Source of the DNA: Candidatus Bathyarchaeota archaeon
Lineage (GTDB): Archaea > Thermoproteota > CALKCG01 > B24 > DRYS01
NCBI GenBank assembly: GCA_025058595.1
Contig: JANXEK010000008.1
Location: forward strand, 1 to 62,667
Direction: 5' to 3'
DNA: 62,667 nucleotides
Shown: positions 1-9,349 of the stretch, piece by piece
Numbering within the stretch: position 1 is the first letter of the stretch
How the letters are laid out: every line of letters begins with the position of its first letter
The notes under the pieces: generated by a model
Told to the model about the DNA's origin: nothing
Seen by the model: the letters and a program-made list of their open reading frames with translations, nothing else
Databases searched by the model: none
Program-made: the position numbers and the translations under genes

Positions 1-149
1 TAGAGACCGGTTTAGATTATCCGAAGTATATAATCCCGATGTACCATCCAGCATCGGCTTGCTATAACCCGAGGATGAAGAGGGTTATATCGGAGGATTG
101 GCGGCGTATCTCACCGCTACTTAAAAGCTATCTAGACGCGACCGGCTGA
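1..149 (+). CDS. Uracil-DNA glycosylase, family 4-type, C-terminal fragment
   Basis: Only the last 48 codons are in the window; the reading frame is open to the left edge and ends with TGA at 147-149. The peptide contains MYHPASACYNP, which matches the HP[AS]A-x-x-YNP signature near the C-terminus of the Fe-S family 4/5 uracil-DNA glycosylases, where the His contacts the flipped uracil. These enzymes remove uracil arising from cytosine deamination, a frequent lesion in thermophiles. The last 22 bp overlap the convergent hypF 3' end. The Fe-S cysteines lie outside the window, so family 4 versus family 5 is inferred only from this motif. Confidence 0.7.
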   Translation, partial: ETGLDYPKYIIPMYHPASACYNPRMKRVISEDWRRISPLLKSYLDATG

Positions 150-2452
150 TCGGCTATCTTAGATCTTAGCAGCGCGTAGTATGCTTGACCGAGCGATATA
201 CCTCCATCACCAGGTGGAGCTAACCTATGTCGCACGAAATCGACCCCCTCACCCTCCACTATCCTCCTGAACTCTCTGATTATGATATCGTTGTAAGCTA
301 CACCGCCCGTGAACCCTATATGCTTCACACCTAACTCCGACGCTTTACCTACGGCATAGTATGCGAAGCTCCTAGCGATGTAGACGTGAGCAGAGTAAGC
401 TAGATCCCTCCTACAAGCTCTACCAAGGTTATCGAAGATAGATTCTATCAGAGGCTTCGTAGCGATACTTCCGTTAGCGTATACAGGATCTAGGCGTAGT
501 ACATCCTCCCCTCCCTGAGCAGCCGATTCGAGCTTCATAGCCGGCTCGCCTTCATATGTCCTCTCGAAGCATACCTCGAGTAGCGTCGATACAGCATCCA
601 ATATCCTACCGCAACTCGTCGTAGGAATATATCTACCCCTCTCTAGCTGGCTCAATATTATACCAAGCTCCCTCTCTCCGTAGGGTAGCATGTAGCTCCT
701 AGCTTTAACCCATTCCTCGATCCTAGGATCATCCCTCAATATACCTATAACCATCCTCACGGGATAACGGGTAGCTAGATCCCCTCCCACCATAGGATGT
801 TCCTCTAGATGACCTATCCTCATCCACCTATCTCTAGATGCATAGATAACCTCGCCACCCCAAGCAGCTCCATCTAAACCGTAGCCGAAGCCGTCAGCAG
901 CTACTACGACCGCTTCATCCAACCCTGTCTCTGCTAGTAGACTGTATACGTGAGCTACGTGATGTTGAACCTGGATTAGAGGTATACGCATCTCTTCAGC
1001 TAGATCGAAGGCTAGCCTCGTCGTCGCGAACCGCGGGTTAAGATCGCATACCACAAGTTTAGGGTTGATCGATAATAGATTCTTGAAATGCTCTATAGAA
1101 CCTTTAAGGAAGGATAGGGATTCGACGCTATCTATATCCCCTATATGCTGCGTCAGATACGCTTCACGATCTTTAACGATGCATGCTACGACGTTTTCTT
1201 CACATCCTAGCGCGAGTATATCTAGATCCGTACGATACTTAAGCTTGATAGGCGTAGGAGTGTATCCTCTAGATCTCCTAACGATCACCGGCATCCGATC
1301 TACGATCTTAACTACAGAATCATCGCATCTCTGTACTATCGGTCTATCATGAAATAGTATGTAGTCGGCTATCCTGCCGAGTTTAGATATAGCTTCCCTA
1401 TCATCTAAGATTATAGGTTGACCAGATAAGTTTCCGCTCGTCATAACTAGGGCAGGCTCCTTCGTCCCTTCGAACAATAGTATATGGAGCCCTGTATAGG
1501 GTAGCATCACCCCGACTAGATGCAGGTTGGGAGCTATGAGATCCGATAGATAGTAATCCCTGCTCTTCCTAAGGAGGACTATAGGGCGGATATAGCTCTC
1601 TAGAATATCCCTCTCGGTATCTGTTATCTCGGCGAAACTTTCCACAGCTTCTATATCTCTAGCCATTACAGCGAACGGCTTACCCTTCCTACCCTTCCTC
1701 CCCCTAAGCCTCCTTACAGGTTCATCGATAGTAGTAGCCGTAGCTATATGGAATCCACCATAACCCTTTACAGCTACTATAAACCCCTCATCTATAAGCC
1801 TACCAGCCTCTAGTATAGGATCTACGCATTCCACCTTAAATCCGTGTCCATCGGTGAGGTACACCTTAGGACCGCATCTAGGACAAGCTATAGTTTGAGC
1901 ATGAAACCTTCTATCGAGTGGATCCGTATATTCGATACGACATTCATCGCACATCTCGAAGATCTTCATAGAAGTGTTACAGCGATCGTATGGAAGCTTC
2001 TCTATCACGGTGAATCTTGGACCGCAATCGGTGCATGTTATGAAGAAATACCTGTAACGTCTATCGGAAGACGTTCTAAGCTCCCTTAAACACGAGCTAC
2101 ATATAGCTATATCTGGAGGTATTATGGAGCCGCCATCTACCCTATCCTCCCCGCTCCTCTCTATCCTAAACACCTCCTCCCCCCTAGGCTCTACTTCCGA
2201 TGTTTCGATATGATCTATGATAGCTATCGGCGGCTTCTCCCTAGCAAAGCTATCTAAGAATCCATAGATAGACGGCTTAACGCCTTCGACATATATCTCT
2301 ACATCTCCGCCTCCAAGATTCCTAACGTAGCCTCTAAGATCGTATCTACGAGCTAGACGGTATACAAACGGGCGGAAACCTACACCTTGAACTACGCCTT
2401 TAACTTTAACTAGGAGTCCTACGATATCTTCAGAGCTATACCTCCTCTTCAA
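128..2452 (-). CDS. hypF: Carbamoyltransferase HypF, [NiFe] hydrogenase maturation
   Basis: 774 aa, the full length expected for HypF. Domains in order: acylphosphatase (residues about 15-100, GVVQGVGFRPFVYRLA), two zinc knuckles (CxxC pairs at about 118/121, 140/143, 168/171 and 190/193), a YrdC-like carbamoyl-AMP-forming domain (about 205-390), and a Kae1-like transferase domain with the HHVAH metal motif near residue 500. HypF makes the thiocarboxamide on HypE that becomes the cyanide ligands of the [NiFe] centre, so a hydrogenase is expected elsewhere in the genome. It is the last gene of the leftward rpoD operon and overlaps rps2 by 17 bp. The start at 2452 (ATG) is the only sensible one before the acylphosphatase motif. 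Confidence 0.95.
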   Translation of the reverse strand: MKRRYSSEDIVGLLVKVKGVVQGVGFRPFVYRLARRYDLRGYVRNLGGGDVEIYVEGVKPSIYGFLDSFAREKPPIAIIDHIETSEVEPRGEEVFRIERSGEDRVDGGSIIPPDIAICSSCLRELRTSSDRRYRYFFITCTDCGPRFTVIEKLPYDRCNTSMKIFEMCDECRIEYTDPLDRRFHAQTIACPRCGPKVYLTDGHGFKVECVDPILEAGRLIDEGFIVAVKGYGGFHIATATTIDEPVRRLRGRKGRKGKPFAVMARDIEAVESFAEITDTERDILESYIRPIVLLRKSRDYYLSDLIAPNLHLVGVMLPYTGLHILLFEGTKEPALVMTSGNLSGQPIILDDREAISKLGRIADYILFHDRPIVQRCDDSVVKIVDRMPVIVRRSRGYTPTPIKLKYRTDLDILALGCEENVVACIVKDREAYLTQHIGDIDSVESLSFLKGSIEHFKNLLSINPKLVVCDLNPRFATTRLAFDLAEEMRIPLIQVQHHVAHVYSLLAETGLDEAVVVAADGFGYGLDGAAWGGEVIYASRDRWMRIGHLEEHPMVGGDLATRYPVRMVIGILRDDPRIEEWVKARSYMLPYGERELGIILSQLERGRYIPTTSCGRILDAVSTLLEVCFERTYEGEPAMKLESAAQGGEDVLRLDPVYANGSIATKPLIESIFDNLGRACRRDLAYSAHVYIARSFAYYAVGKASELGVKHIGFTGGVAYNDIIIREFRRIVEGEGVDFVRHRLAPPGDGGISLGQAYYALLRSKIADQPVASR

Positions 2453-3056
2453 ACTCCTTCACTGGTACGTTTAACTCTTCGTTAGGTGATAATACACCAC
2501 TAGCTCTCAAGATTTCACGTGTCAACAACCAGAAAGCCATAGCTAACGCTCTCCTACCCTTATTATTGCATGGTATAGCTAAATCTACGTTAGAGAGAGA
2601 GTTATCGGTATCTACGAGTGAAACAACCGGTATCCCTACCTTCGAAGCCTCTACTACAGCCTGCTCGTCAGCTCTAGGATCGACCACTAGGACTACCTTC
2701 GGCTCTACGTACGTAGCTAGGCTTGGATTCGTGAAAGTCCCAGGTAGGAAACGTCCGACTATCGGTTTAAACCCTGTTAGTTCGCAGAACTTCAATATAG
2801 GCTTACGTGCGTGAACTCTCGACGATACTACATAGACATCTGATGGTGTATACCTAGCTAAGAACTTCGCAGCGATCTGTATCCTCTCCATTATCTTCAG
2901 CATATTGATTATATTAACCCCATCACTCCTAACTTTATAGATGAACGGCTCCATATGTCTAGTTTTAACCATGGAGCCTATATGTATACCCGAGGATAAT
3001 GCGGCGTCTAACGGTATAAGGGCGCCGCTTCCGCCACCCGGTACTTCGCTACTCAT
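2436..3056 (-). CDS. rps2: 30S ribosomal protein S2 (uS2)
   Basis: 206 aa, the usual length for archaeal S2. Recognisable family stretches are SGIHIGSMVKTRHM near residue 22, VYVVSSRVHARKPILKF near 95, GRFLPGTFTNP and the VVDPRADEQAVVEAS segment that precedes IPVVSLVDTDN. S2 sits on the solvent side of the 30S head-body junction. It lies 6 bp downstream of enolase and overlaps hypF, in the eno-rps2 order known from many crenarchaea. No anomalies are seen. Confidence 0.97.
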   Translation of the reverse strand: MSSEVPGGGSGALIPLDAALSSGIHIGSMVKTRHMEPFIYKVRSDGVNIINMLKIMERIQIAAKFLARYTPSDVYVVSSRVHARKPILKFCELTGFKPIVGRFLPGTFTNPSLATYVEPKVVLVVDPRADEQAVVEASKVGIPVVSLVDTDNSLSNVDLAIPCNNKGRRALAMAFWLLTREILRASGVLSPNEELNVPVKEFEEEV

Positions 3057-3062
3057 AGCTTC

Positions 3063-4328
3063 TCACCTAAACCTAACCCGAGCCATCCTAGCTTCAGAAC
3101 CAAGATACTCCTCTATACGTATGAGCTCGTTCACCTTAGCTATACGCTCCCCACCGACTACACCAAGCTTTACGAAGGGGCATCTTAAGCCTACGGCTAG
3201 ATGTGAAAGTACAGCCGACTCTGTCTCCCCAGATCTATGAGAGAATATAGTCGTATAGAGGTTCTCGTGAGCATATTCGACCGTAGCTATGGTATCGGAT
3301 AATGTACCTACCTGGTTAGGCTTAACTATCAGAGCGTTCGCCGATCCCAACTCCACACCCCTCCTAAGCCTCTCTATATTGGTTACGAATAGATCATCCC
3401 CAACTATGAGGCAACCCTTCACCTTCGATGTAAGCTCTCTGAACCCTTCGAAATCCTCCTCGTTGAGTGGATCCTCGACGTATACCAGCCTATAACTCCT
3501 AATCTTATCTACTATGAAATCTATCTGTTCACCCGTCGTAAGCTTCTTCTCCCCATGCCTATAGAGGTATACACCTTCCCCCTCACTCCAGAAGGATGAT
3601 GAAGCTACATCTACACCGAACCTTACCTCGAAGCCGATTTCACCTGAAGCTTTCTCCACAGCTTCTGCGACATACTCGAAAGCTTTATCATCGCTTACAG
3701 CCGGAGCCCAAGCCCCCTCATCACCCTTACCCCCGAAGAATGGGATACCTTCCCTCTCGAGAATCCTACGTAGATATCTATGGGCTAAGATGTTAGCTTG
3801 GGCAGCTTCTATGAAGCTTCCCGCACCTAGCGGTATAGATAGGTATTCCTGTATATCTGGACATCCTACACCGGCATGTTTACCTCCACCCAGTATATTA
3901 CCTACAGGGTATGGTAGATATCTAGAGTTCCTCCCACCTAGATATACGAATAACGGTAGATCATACGATGACGCCGCCGCTAGAGCGTTCGCTATAGATA
4001 CGGCGTAAGCTGTATTCCCACCTATACGTGAGAAGCGTCGACTACCATCCACCTCCTTAAGTGTAGCATCTACCTCCTCCTGCTCCTCAGAATCCATACC
4101 TATAAGCTTGGGGGCTACCTCATCCCTCAAGATCTTCAGAGCTTCATCTACACCTCCAGGTGGGTACGCTACAGCCTCCCATCTGCCGGTACTAGCACCG
4201 GCAGGCGCTGATACTCTACCCACCCCACCACCCCTCGTGTATATCTCGACCTCTACCGTAGGGTTACCCCTACTATCGAATACCTTGCGAGCTTGAACAC
4301 CCTCTATTATCGTATAATCCGTCATCAC
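3063..4328 (-). CDS. eno: Enolase (2-phosphoglycerate dehydratase)
   Basis: 421 aa, normal for an archaeal enolase, which interconverts 2-phosphoglycerate and phosphoenolpyruvate. Visible motifs are [15 protein letters not shown] at the N-terminus, GASTGRWEA (loop 1), GGKHAG, the metal ligand block [11 protein letters not shown] and [16 protein letters not shown] with the catalytic lysine, and SHRSGETE near the C-terminus. The protein starts MMTDYT, so the first or second ATG could be used. The 5' end overlaps the rpoN stop by 4 bp, implying translational coupling within the ribosomal operon. Confidence 0.97.
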   Translation of the reverse strand: MMTDYTIIEGVQARKVFDSRGNPTVEVEIYTRGGGVGRVSAPAGASTGRWEAVAYPPGGVDEALKILRDEVAPKLIGMDSEEQEEVDATLKEVDGSRRFSRIGGNTAYAVSIANALAAASSYDLPLFVYLGGRNSRYLPYPVGNILGGGKHAGVGCPDIQEYLSIPLGAGSFIEAAQANILAHRYLRRILEREGIPFFGGKGDEGAWAPAVSDDKAFEYVAEAVEKASGEIGFEVRFGVDVASSSFWSEGEGVYLYRHGEKKLTTGEQIDFIVDKIRSYRLVYVEDPLNEEDFEGFRELTSKVKGCLIVGDDLFVTNIERLRRGVELGSANALIVKPNQVGTLSDTIATVEYAHENLYTTIFSHRSGETESAVLSHLAVGLRCPFVKLGVVGGERIAKVNELIRIEEYLGSEARMARVRFR

Positions 4329-4537
4329 TCACGCCTCCTATATATCGCATACCTTATAACATCATCTATAAACTCTACCGTAGATAGCATGGTAGCTCTA
4401 CAACAGTAACGCTTTATACCCAGATCATCTAGGATCTTAGCCGGATCCTCCCCGTTTGCAGCCCTCGATTTAAAGGAATCCCATTTATCCGCTAGAAGCT
4501 TCCCACAGCTGAAACACCTTATAGGAACCATACCCAA
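4325..4537 (-). CDS. rpoN: DNA-directed RNA polymerase subunit N (Rpb10 homologue)
   Basis: 70 aa with the zinc-binding pattern CFSCGK (residues 8-13) and YCCRAT near residue 44, the invariant CxxC...CC of RpoN/Rpb10. RpoN anchors the RpoD-RpoL platform in archaeal RNA polymerase. The true start may be the second methionine ([10 protein letters not shown]), two codons in, since most family members begin there. It sits between rps9 (12 bp upstream) and enolase (4-bp overlap). No rpoK follows, unlike in many crenarchaeal clusters. Confidence 0.95.
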   Translation of the reverse strand: MGMVPIRCFSCGKLLADKWDSFKSRAANGEDPAKILDDLGIKRYCCRATMLSTVEFIDDVIRYAIYRRRE

Positions 4538-4549
4538 GGTGAACCCCTC

Positions 4550-4981
4550 CTACCTGTAACTCTTCTGCCTCCTCCTCCTAGGACCAGGTCCCCCGAACTT
4601 CTTCGGCTCAGTCTGTCTAGGATCACCTACTAGCATCGTTCGATCGTACTCCCTGAAGATCGAGTCGAGCTTCTTATCCCTACTCCATTTAACCAGAGCT
4701 CTAGCGATAGCCATCCTGATAGCTTGAGCCTGCCCCATCACACCGCCACCGCTAACGTTTACATCTATATCGATAGATTTCGCTAGATCTGGGTTTACAA
4801 GGTTAGCGATTAGGATAGGCTCCTCGGCTATTATACGCGCCTCCTCAGGCTCCAGCAGCTGTATCGGCCTACTATTAACCCTGATCACCCCACTCCCACT
4901 CCTTACATACGCTCTAGCAACCGCAGTCTTCCTCCATCCGACTGCTACCAATCCTTTACGAGCAGCTTTAACCCTACTCAA
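4550..4981 (-). CDS. rps9: 30S ribosomal protein S9 (uS9)
   Basis: 143 aa ending in the family's basic tail RRRRQKSYR, whose final residues reach the P-site tRNA. Other conserved pieces are [18 protein letters not shown] near residue 14, [22 protein letters not shown] near 74 and the [15 protein letters not shown] linker. The gene overlaps rpl13 by 4 bp (ATGA-type coupling). Confidence 0.97.
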   Translation of the reverse strand: MSRVKAARKGLVAVGWRKTAVARAYVRSGSGVIRVNSRPIQLLEPEEARIIAEEPILIANLVNPDLAKSIDIDVNVSGGGVMGQAQAIRMAIARALVKWSRDKKLDSIFREYDRTMLVGDPRQTEPKKFGGPGPRRRRQKSYR

Positions 4982-5427
4982 TCCACCTTCCCACCTATCC
5001 AGCCGATACTCTCCGCTAACTCAGCAAGTGTGATAAACCTACATCTAAGCTTATCGGCTTTAGCCTCCGGTATCTCCGAAACCCTATAACCCTTCAACTC
5101 CCCAGGGAAACCTATGTAGACCTTCAACCGTTTATAAGCTCTACGCCCCCTATCGGTTCTATATGGAAGCATCCCCCTAACGACTCTACGTAGGATCCTA
5201 TCAGGTCTTCTATGATGAATCGGACCGGCTCTATAACGGCCCACCTCTAAGAAGGTTTTCCACTCCTCTACAACCGATTTCTCAGATGTACACGATACTA
5301 CAGCTTTCTCAGCGTTCACCACGAATATACGGTAACCTTCGAGTAGCTTCTTAGCTACGAAGCTTGCAAGCCTACCGAGTATATGACCGGATGCATCTAT
5401 CACGATGCAATCTGTAAACTCGGACAT
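4978..5427 (-). CDS. rpl13: 50S ribosomal protein L13 (uL13)
   Basis: 149 aa. Family features are the N-terminal [49 protein letters not shown] (basic rRNA-binding motif) and the [12 protein letters not shown] segment. It lies 6 bp downstream of rpl18e and overlaps rps9 by 4 bp. L18e-L13-S9 is the standard archaeal and eukaryote-like gene order. Confidence 0.97.
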   Translation of the reverse strand: MSEFTDCIVIDASGHILGRLASFVAKKLLEGYRIFVVNAEKAVVSCTSEKSVVEEWKTFLEVGRYRAGPIHHRRPDRILRRVVRGMLPYRTDRGRRAYKRLKVYIGFPGELKGYRVSEIPEAKADKLRCRFITLAELAESIGWIGGKVD

Positions 5428-5433
5428 GAGCCA

Positions 5434-5790
5434 TCACCCTATAATCTTAACGTACGATCCGCTAGGATTCTCCTCGACTAGCCTCCTCAAACTTATGCAT
5501 CTACCACCTACAGCTTCTATCTTACTCCTAGCTTTCGCGGAGAAAGCTACAGCGGCTACGGTAACCTTCTTCGTAATGGATCCACCGCCAAGAACTTTAC
5601 CTGGAACCGCGGCGATATCACCTTCTTCGAGATACCTATCCAGCTTGGAAAGGTTGACAATCCTTCCTCCCCCACGCTTCTCAAGCTCATCGGCTAGAGC
5701 ATCCCATATACCTCTATTCTGAGATTTAGCCGCACTCCTAAGGATCTTAATAGTCTCTATGAGGATAGGGTTCGATCTACCTAGCTTCAT
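5434..5790 (-). CDS. rpl18e: 50S ribosomal protein L18e (eL18)
   Basis: 118 aa, typical for the archaeal and eukaryotic L18e family. Conserved pieces are RSAAKSQNRGIWDALADELEK near residue 18, VPGKVLGGGSITKKVTVAA near 62 and the C-terminal basic segment. The 5' end overlaps rpoD by 4 bp, so it is probably co-translated with the polymerase subunit. Confidence 0.96.
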   Translation of the reverse strand: MKLGRSNPILIETIKILRSAAKSQNRGIWDALADELEKRGGGRIVNLSKLDRYLEEGDIAAVPGKVLGGGSITKKVTVAAVAFSAKARSKIEAVGGRCISLRRLVEENPSGSYVKIIG

Positions 5791-6602
5791 CTACCCACAC
5801 CTCCGAGCTTAGATAGGAAATCTGATGCTTTAGCTTTAAGGATTTTAAGAGCCTCCTCGAATACCCTCTGAGGGGGGAGTGAGCCTGTGGTTTCAAACCT
5901 CATATAGTAGGCATCATTCTCCGGTTTAACCTCTATGGCTGCTCTAGGACATGAAGCCACGCAATCGTTGCATAGGGTACATTCGAGTACGTTAACAGGG
6001 CTAGCTATACCATCCCTTAAAGCTAAAACCCTCCGGTAGCAGACATCTACACATCTACCGCACCCATCGCACCTATCCCTATGGATAGTAATCGAAGCGA
6101 TATATCTATGGTAGCATACGGTTACAGGCTGCCATTTAGCATGCTGTAAGCCTGTCCCCAGCCTAGCGTAAGCTTCAAGCTTAACCCTCTGACCTGGAGC
6201 AAGCTTAACTATAGGTATATTCGGGCTTACAGGTTTAACCGTAGGATTGGATGGATCGGGTTTTAGATCCGAAGAATACACCACCCTTACGGAATCCTCA
6301 GCCCCGACATCTAGCACTAGGACAGCTCTACATCTACCGCATCCGAGAGGCTCACCGCAACCGCAATCTTCAGGTTTAACGAACGAATCTAGATCCGTTA
6401 CGAGCGGTATAAGCCCGAGCCTATGAGCTAAAACCTCATCATACATAAACGAGCTATTCTCTACGATCAATACATCATCTATAGCCATGGATGGAACCTC
6501 GGCTATCATTATCCTCCTTATAGCGTTAACTAGACCTAACGGTAGACCTCGTATAACTAACGCCATCGAATCTCCGGTTTTCTCGACTATCTCTACGCTC
6601 AA
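5787..6602 (-). CDS. rpoD: DNA-directed RNA polymerase subunit D with two 4Fe-4S motifs (Rpb3 homologue)
   Basis: 271 aa. The N-terminal part is the alpha-type dimerisation domain (RGLPLGLVNAIRRIMIAEVP near residue 18; SFMYDEVLAHRLGLIPL near 51). A cysteine-rich insert (CGCGEPLGCGRC, about 81-92) is followed by a ferredoxin-like domain with two complete CxxCxxCxxxC motifs (CDGCGRCVDVC about 178-188; CTLCNDCVASC about 207-217). In Sulfolobus and Methanosarcina RpoD the comparable clusters are structural. Here both motifs keep all four cysteines, which suggests two [4Fe-4S] clusters. First gene of the leftward operon, just downstream of a clear TATA element. Confidence 0.96.
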   Translation of the reverse strand: MSVEIVEKTGDSMALVIRGLPLGLVNAIRRIMIAEVPSMAIDDVLIVENSSFMYDEVLAHRLGLIPLVTDLDSFVKPEDCGCGEPLGCGRCRAVLVLDVGAEDSVRVVYSSDLKPDPSNPTVKPVSPNIPIVKLAPGQRVKLEAYARLGTGLQHAKWQPVTVCYHRYIASITIHRDRCDGCGRCVDVCYRRVLALRDGIASPVNVLECTLCNDCVASCPRAAIEVKPENDAYYMRFETTGSLPPQRVFEEALKILKAKASDFLSKLGGVGR

Positions 6603-6634
6603 ACCGTCTTCTTAGCATTTCAAGGTTGAATACC

Positions 6635-6645
6635 ATATATTTAAA
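6635..6645 (-). promoter_or_regulatory. TATA box for the rpoD-rpl18e-rpl13-rps9-rpoN-eno-rps2-hypF operon
   Basis: Read on the minus strand the bases are TTTAAATATAT, ending 33 bp before the rpoD ATG. An initiation site about 25 bp downstream would leave a very short leader. No other comparable element is visible until beyond hypF, so the eight genes may form one transcription unit of about 6.5 kb. Confidence 0.6.
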
Positions 6646-6729
6646 CTCTACGACGAAGAACTAAACATACCGTACGAGGGTATACTATGAGGGGGTTCCA
6701 GAGGTAGCTAGCTTCATCGTTCAGAAATC

Positions 6730-7966
6730 CTAAGATGACTTCACCTTATATCTGGATATACCTAGTAGGATTAACGCTCCTATTAAGCCGAGAGAGCCCA
6801 TAAGTATGAAGGCTGGATCGAAGGAGAGGTATGTATCGAGGAGGAATCCTATAACTCCCGTCCATATGGAGTTGGAGATGAAGTTCACGGTGAAGAACAA
6901 TCCTACGACTAGATCCCTATCGTATCCATGCACAGATCTAACGAGGTAGGATTGTAGTAGCGTCGGTAGGGAGAAGCCTGTGAACATCAGCAGGAATATA
7001 TGCAGTATCAGAAGGATGCTGCTAGATCTATGGAGAGCCATAGAGTAGGCTAGGATCGATGCAGCTACGGCTGAGGCTACCGTAGTCTTTATGTAACCTG
7101 CTTTATCCCCGCACCTACCGAGTATAAGCGGACCTATGGATCCTCCAAGAAGACCTATAGCGTATACCAAGCTTCTCTCGTATACATCGATCCCTATAAA
7201 ATCTGCTAGGAATATAGGGATGTAGGTAGTTAGCATCCCAACATCGACCCCTCCTGAGGTTACGATCTGAAGAAGCTATGACGGCTATGATACCCTTCGT
7301 CTTAAGTATCTTGCTTAGATCAGATTTCAAGCATCCTATAGCGTACGCATCGGTACCACCCCTAGATATTCCAGGATCCCTACCAAGATACCATACGATA
7401 ATGAAGCCTACCAGGAGAATCGGTATAGAGAATACGAGGAAAGTCCCCCTCCAACCTAACGCCATAGCTGAAGCCGTCATGAGGATAGGCCCGATTATAT
7501 TGCCTATATAGGCTACGCCGTAGTGGAAGCCTAACGCCCTACCTATAGATTCGCTATCGAACTTTTCACTTACTATCGCAGTCCCCATCGGATGCTGAGG
7601 AGCCGCACCTATACCCGAAAGCAGCCTCGCGACTATGAAATCTAATAGTTTACGCGATAAACCTGTGATGAATACCCCGGTAGATAGGAGCATGTTACCA
7701 ACCCCGAGGAGTAGGTATCTCGCTATCTTACGGCTAGCTATACTGAATACTATCTGGGATAACCCCCCGATCGAAGCAGCTATCGCTACAGCTAGACCGA
7801 ACTCCGTATAATCTATATTCAACTCTGAGATTATGAGAGGGAATAGTATAGAGGAGCCGACGAATATATGCTGCATAGTATGGGATAAGGTAACTATGAA
7901 TAGTACGTTACGTGGAGATAGCCCCTCAATATCCTCCGCCGACTGCCCCCTCACCGACGACACCAT
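6730..7966 (-). pseudogene. MFS transporter, interrupted by a single frameshift
   Basis: Two adjacent frames together make one 12-helix major facilitator protein. The upstream frame (from 7966, MVSSVRGQSAEDIEG) carries the first six helices, including the TM1-2 region and SGIGAAPQHPMGTAIVSEKF near residue 138, then turns into arginine-rich nonsense after IIAVIASS. The downstream frame resumes as QIVTSGGVDVGMLTTYIP and runs through helices 7-12 to the stop at 6730. The switch lies near 7268-7285. Deleting one base, or inserting two, would restore the frame. Substrate is unknown; the fold resembles drug/sugar MFS carriers. It may be a real decayed gene or an assembly error. Confidence 0.8.
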
Positions 7967-8169
7967 CCGTCGATCATAGTCGTATCGGATGCGATATCGA
8001 TCTTGAAATCTACGATTTAAGATTTACTATAGATCGAAGCGAAACAAGATGGTATGACAGCGAAGGATTGAGGATACTATACGGAAGAGATACATCCGAT
8101 ACACAGAGTTATGATAGAGAGATGAGCCTCTCTCAAGGTTGGTTATCAGATAGCTTGAGAGGTTATATG

Positions 8170-8181
8170 AAGTTTTTAACC
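8170..8181 (+). promoter_or_regulatory. Candidate TATA element for cobalamin adenosyltransferase
   Basis: GAAGTTTTTAAC lies about 40 bp before the ATG at 8221, the spacing expected for a near-leaderless archaeal transcript. An 8-bp inverted repeat (8130-8137 with 8154-8161) sits just upstream and could be a regulator site or chance. Confidence 0.4.
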
Positions 8182-8220
8182 CCGATACTCTAGATCTATT
8201 AGATCTAACGGTGTCGATCT

Positions 8221-8742
8221 ATGGGTAGGGGGAATATCCATCTATATACCGGGGGCGGGGAGGGGAAGAGTTTAACAGCGTTCGGTTTAGCGTTGAGAGC
8301 GGTAGGTCACGGGTATAAAGTGATAATAATACAGTTTCTTAAAGGTAGGAAGGATGTAGGCGAGTATAAGATTAAGGATAGACTTTCACCTGAATACGAG
8401 ATATACCAGTTTGGCAGGGAAGAGTTTATCGATCTAAGTAAACCTACACCGGTTGATTACGAGTTGGCTAGGATGGGGTTAGAGTTTGCTTGGGATGCTT
8501 TGAAGAAGAATCCTAGAGTGCTAGTCTTAGACGAGGTGAATCTTGCGGTAGCAGTAGGTTTACTCGAAGTAGAGGATGTATTATCCCTTCTAGATGCTAT
8601 ACCAGATGAGACTATAGCTGTGTTAACCGGTAGGAATGCTCCTAAGAAGCTTATAGAGAGAGCGGATCTCGTCACAGAGATGGTAGAAGTCAAGCATCCA
8701 TTCTATACAGGTGTATCTGCTAGGAAGGGTATAGAGTATTAG
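8221..8742 (+). CDS. cobO: Cob(I)yrinic acid a,c-diamide adenosyltransferase (CobO/CobA type)
   Basis: 173 aa. The P-loop is at the N-terminus (YTGGGEGKS, residues 9-17; many homologues have G-x-GKGKT). It is followed by GLALRAVGHGYKVIIIQFLKG and VLVLDEVNLAVAVGLL (Walker B-like, near 100). The C-terminal TGRNAPKKLIERADLVTEM and HPFYTGVSARKGIEY are strongly family-specific. The enzyme transfers adenosyl from ATP to the corrinoid cobalt, giving coenzyme B12 precursors. No other cobalamin gene is near. Its 3' end overlaps convergent aIF2-beta by 4 bp. Confidence 0.92.
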   Translation: MGRGNIHLYTGGGEGKSLTAFGLALRAVGHGYKVIIIQFLKGRKDVGEYKIKDRLSPEYEIYQFGREEFIDLSKPTPVDYELARMGLEFAWDALKKNPRVLVLDEVNLAVAVGLLEVEDVLSLLDAIPDETIAVLTGRNAPKKLIERADLVTEMVEVKHPFYTGVSARKGIEY

Positions 8743-9158
8743 TATGGTCTAACCGATGATCTAGCTCCGCATGCCTGACATACTAGGAATAGGAACCTCT
8801 TCTCCTTAACCAGAACGGTATCCGGTCTCCTACATACAGGGCATATCACATAATCTCTTATATACACGTTGATAGCTCTCTCTATACTCTGTTGGTTGAA
8901 TCTACCCTGAAGTATCAGGTTATCACCTTCGAACGATGGGGCTGTACCGAGCTCCCTAACTAGATAATTAGCCAACTCCCCCTCACCCCTATTCATAGCT
9001 TCTGCTATCTGTTTAAAATTCAGGATTATAGTCCTCTTACCAGCTACCTCAACTTTAGGGCGGGGCACCTCGAATCTACCCGTAGATTTTGGTTTAGCTG
9101 GAAGCCTACTATAGGCATCCTCAAGCATAGATTCATAGCTGAATCCAGATTCGCTCAT
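8739..9158 (-). CDS. eif2b: Translation initiation factor 2 subunit beta (aIF2-beta)
   Basis: 139 aa, normal archaeal length. An N-terminal helix that contacts aIF2-gamma (YESMLEDAYSRLP) is followed by the alpha/beta core with KQIAEAMNRGEGELANYLVREL near residue 48 and GRFNQQSIERAINVYIRDYV. A C-terminal zinc ribbon has CPVC (about 114-117) and CQAC (about 132-135). aIF2 delivers initiator tRNA to the small subunit. A TATA element lies only 30-40 bp upstream, so the mRNA may be leaderless. Confidence 0.95.
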   Translation of the reverse strand: MSESGFSYESMLEDAYSRLPAKPKSTGRFEVPRPKVEVAGKRTIILNFKQIAEAMNRGEGELANYLVRELGTAPSFEGDNLILQGRFNQQSIERAINVYIRDYVICPVCRRPDTVLVKEKRFLFLVCQACGARSSVRPY

Positions 9159-9187
9159 AGCCTATGTAGAGATATCCCACCATACGA

Positions 9188-9198
9188 TTTTAATAAAG
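9188..9198 (-). promoter_or_regulatory. TATA element for aIF2-beta
   Basis: Minus strand reads CTTTATTAAAA, 30-40 bp upstream of the ATG at 9158, consistent with a leaderless or nearly leaderless transcript. Confidence 0.5.
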
Positions 9199-9349
9199 AT
9201 TCCCTCAGAGGATCGCAGCCCGATAGGGAAGAGATACGGGTTTAACCTAGAAGCAGTATACAGTAGGATCTTGATCCCTAGATCGATTTGATATGCTAGA
9301 CGAGTAAAACCCTTAATAACCGATAGTCTTCGATAAACCTAAAAGCAGG

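Noticed and set aside
8130-8161. 8-bp inverted repeat upstream of cobO considered as a riboswitch or terminator
   Set aside because: Too short and without B12-box features; probably chance or a weak operator.
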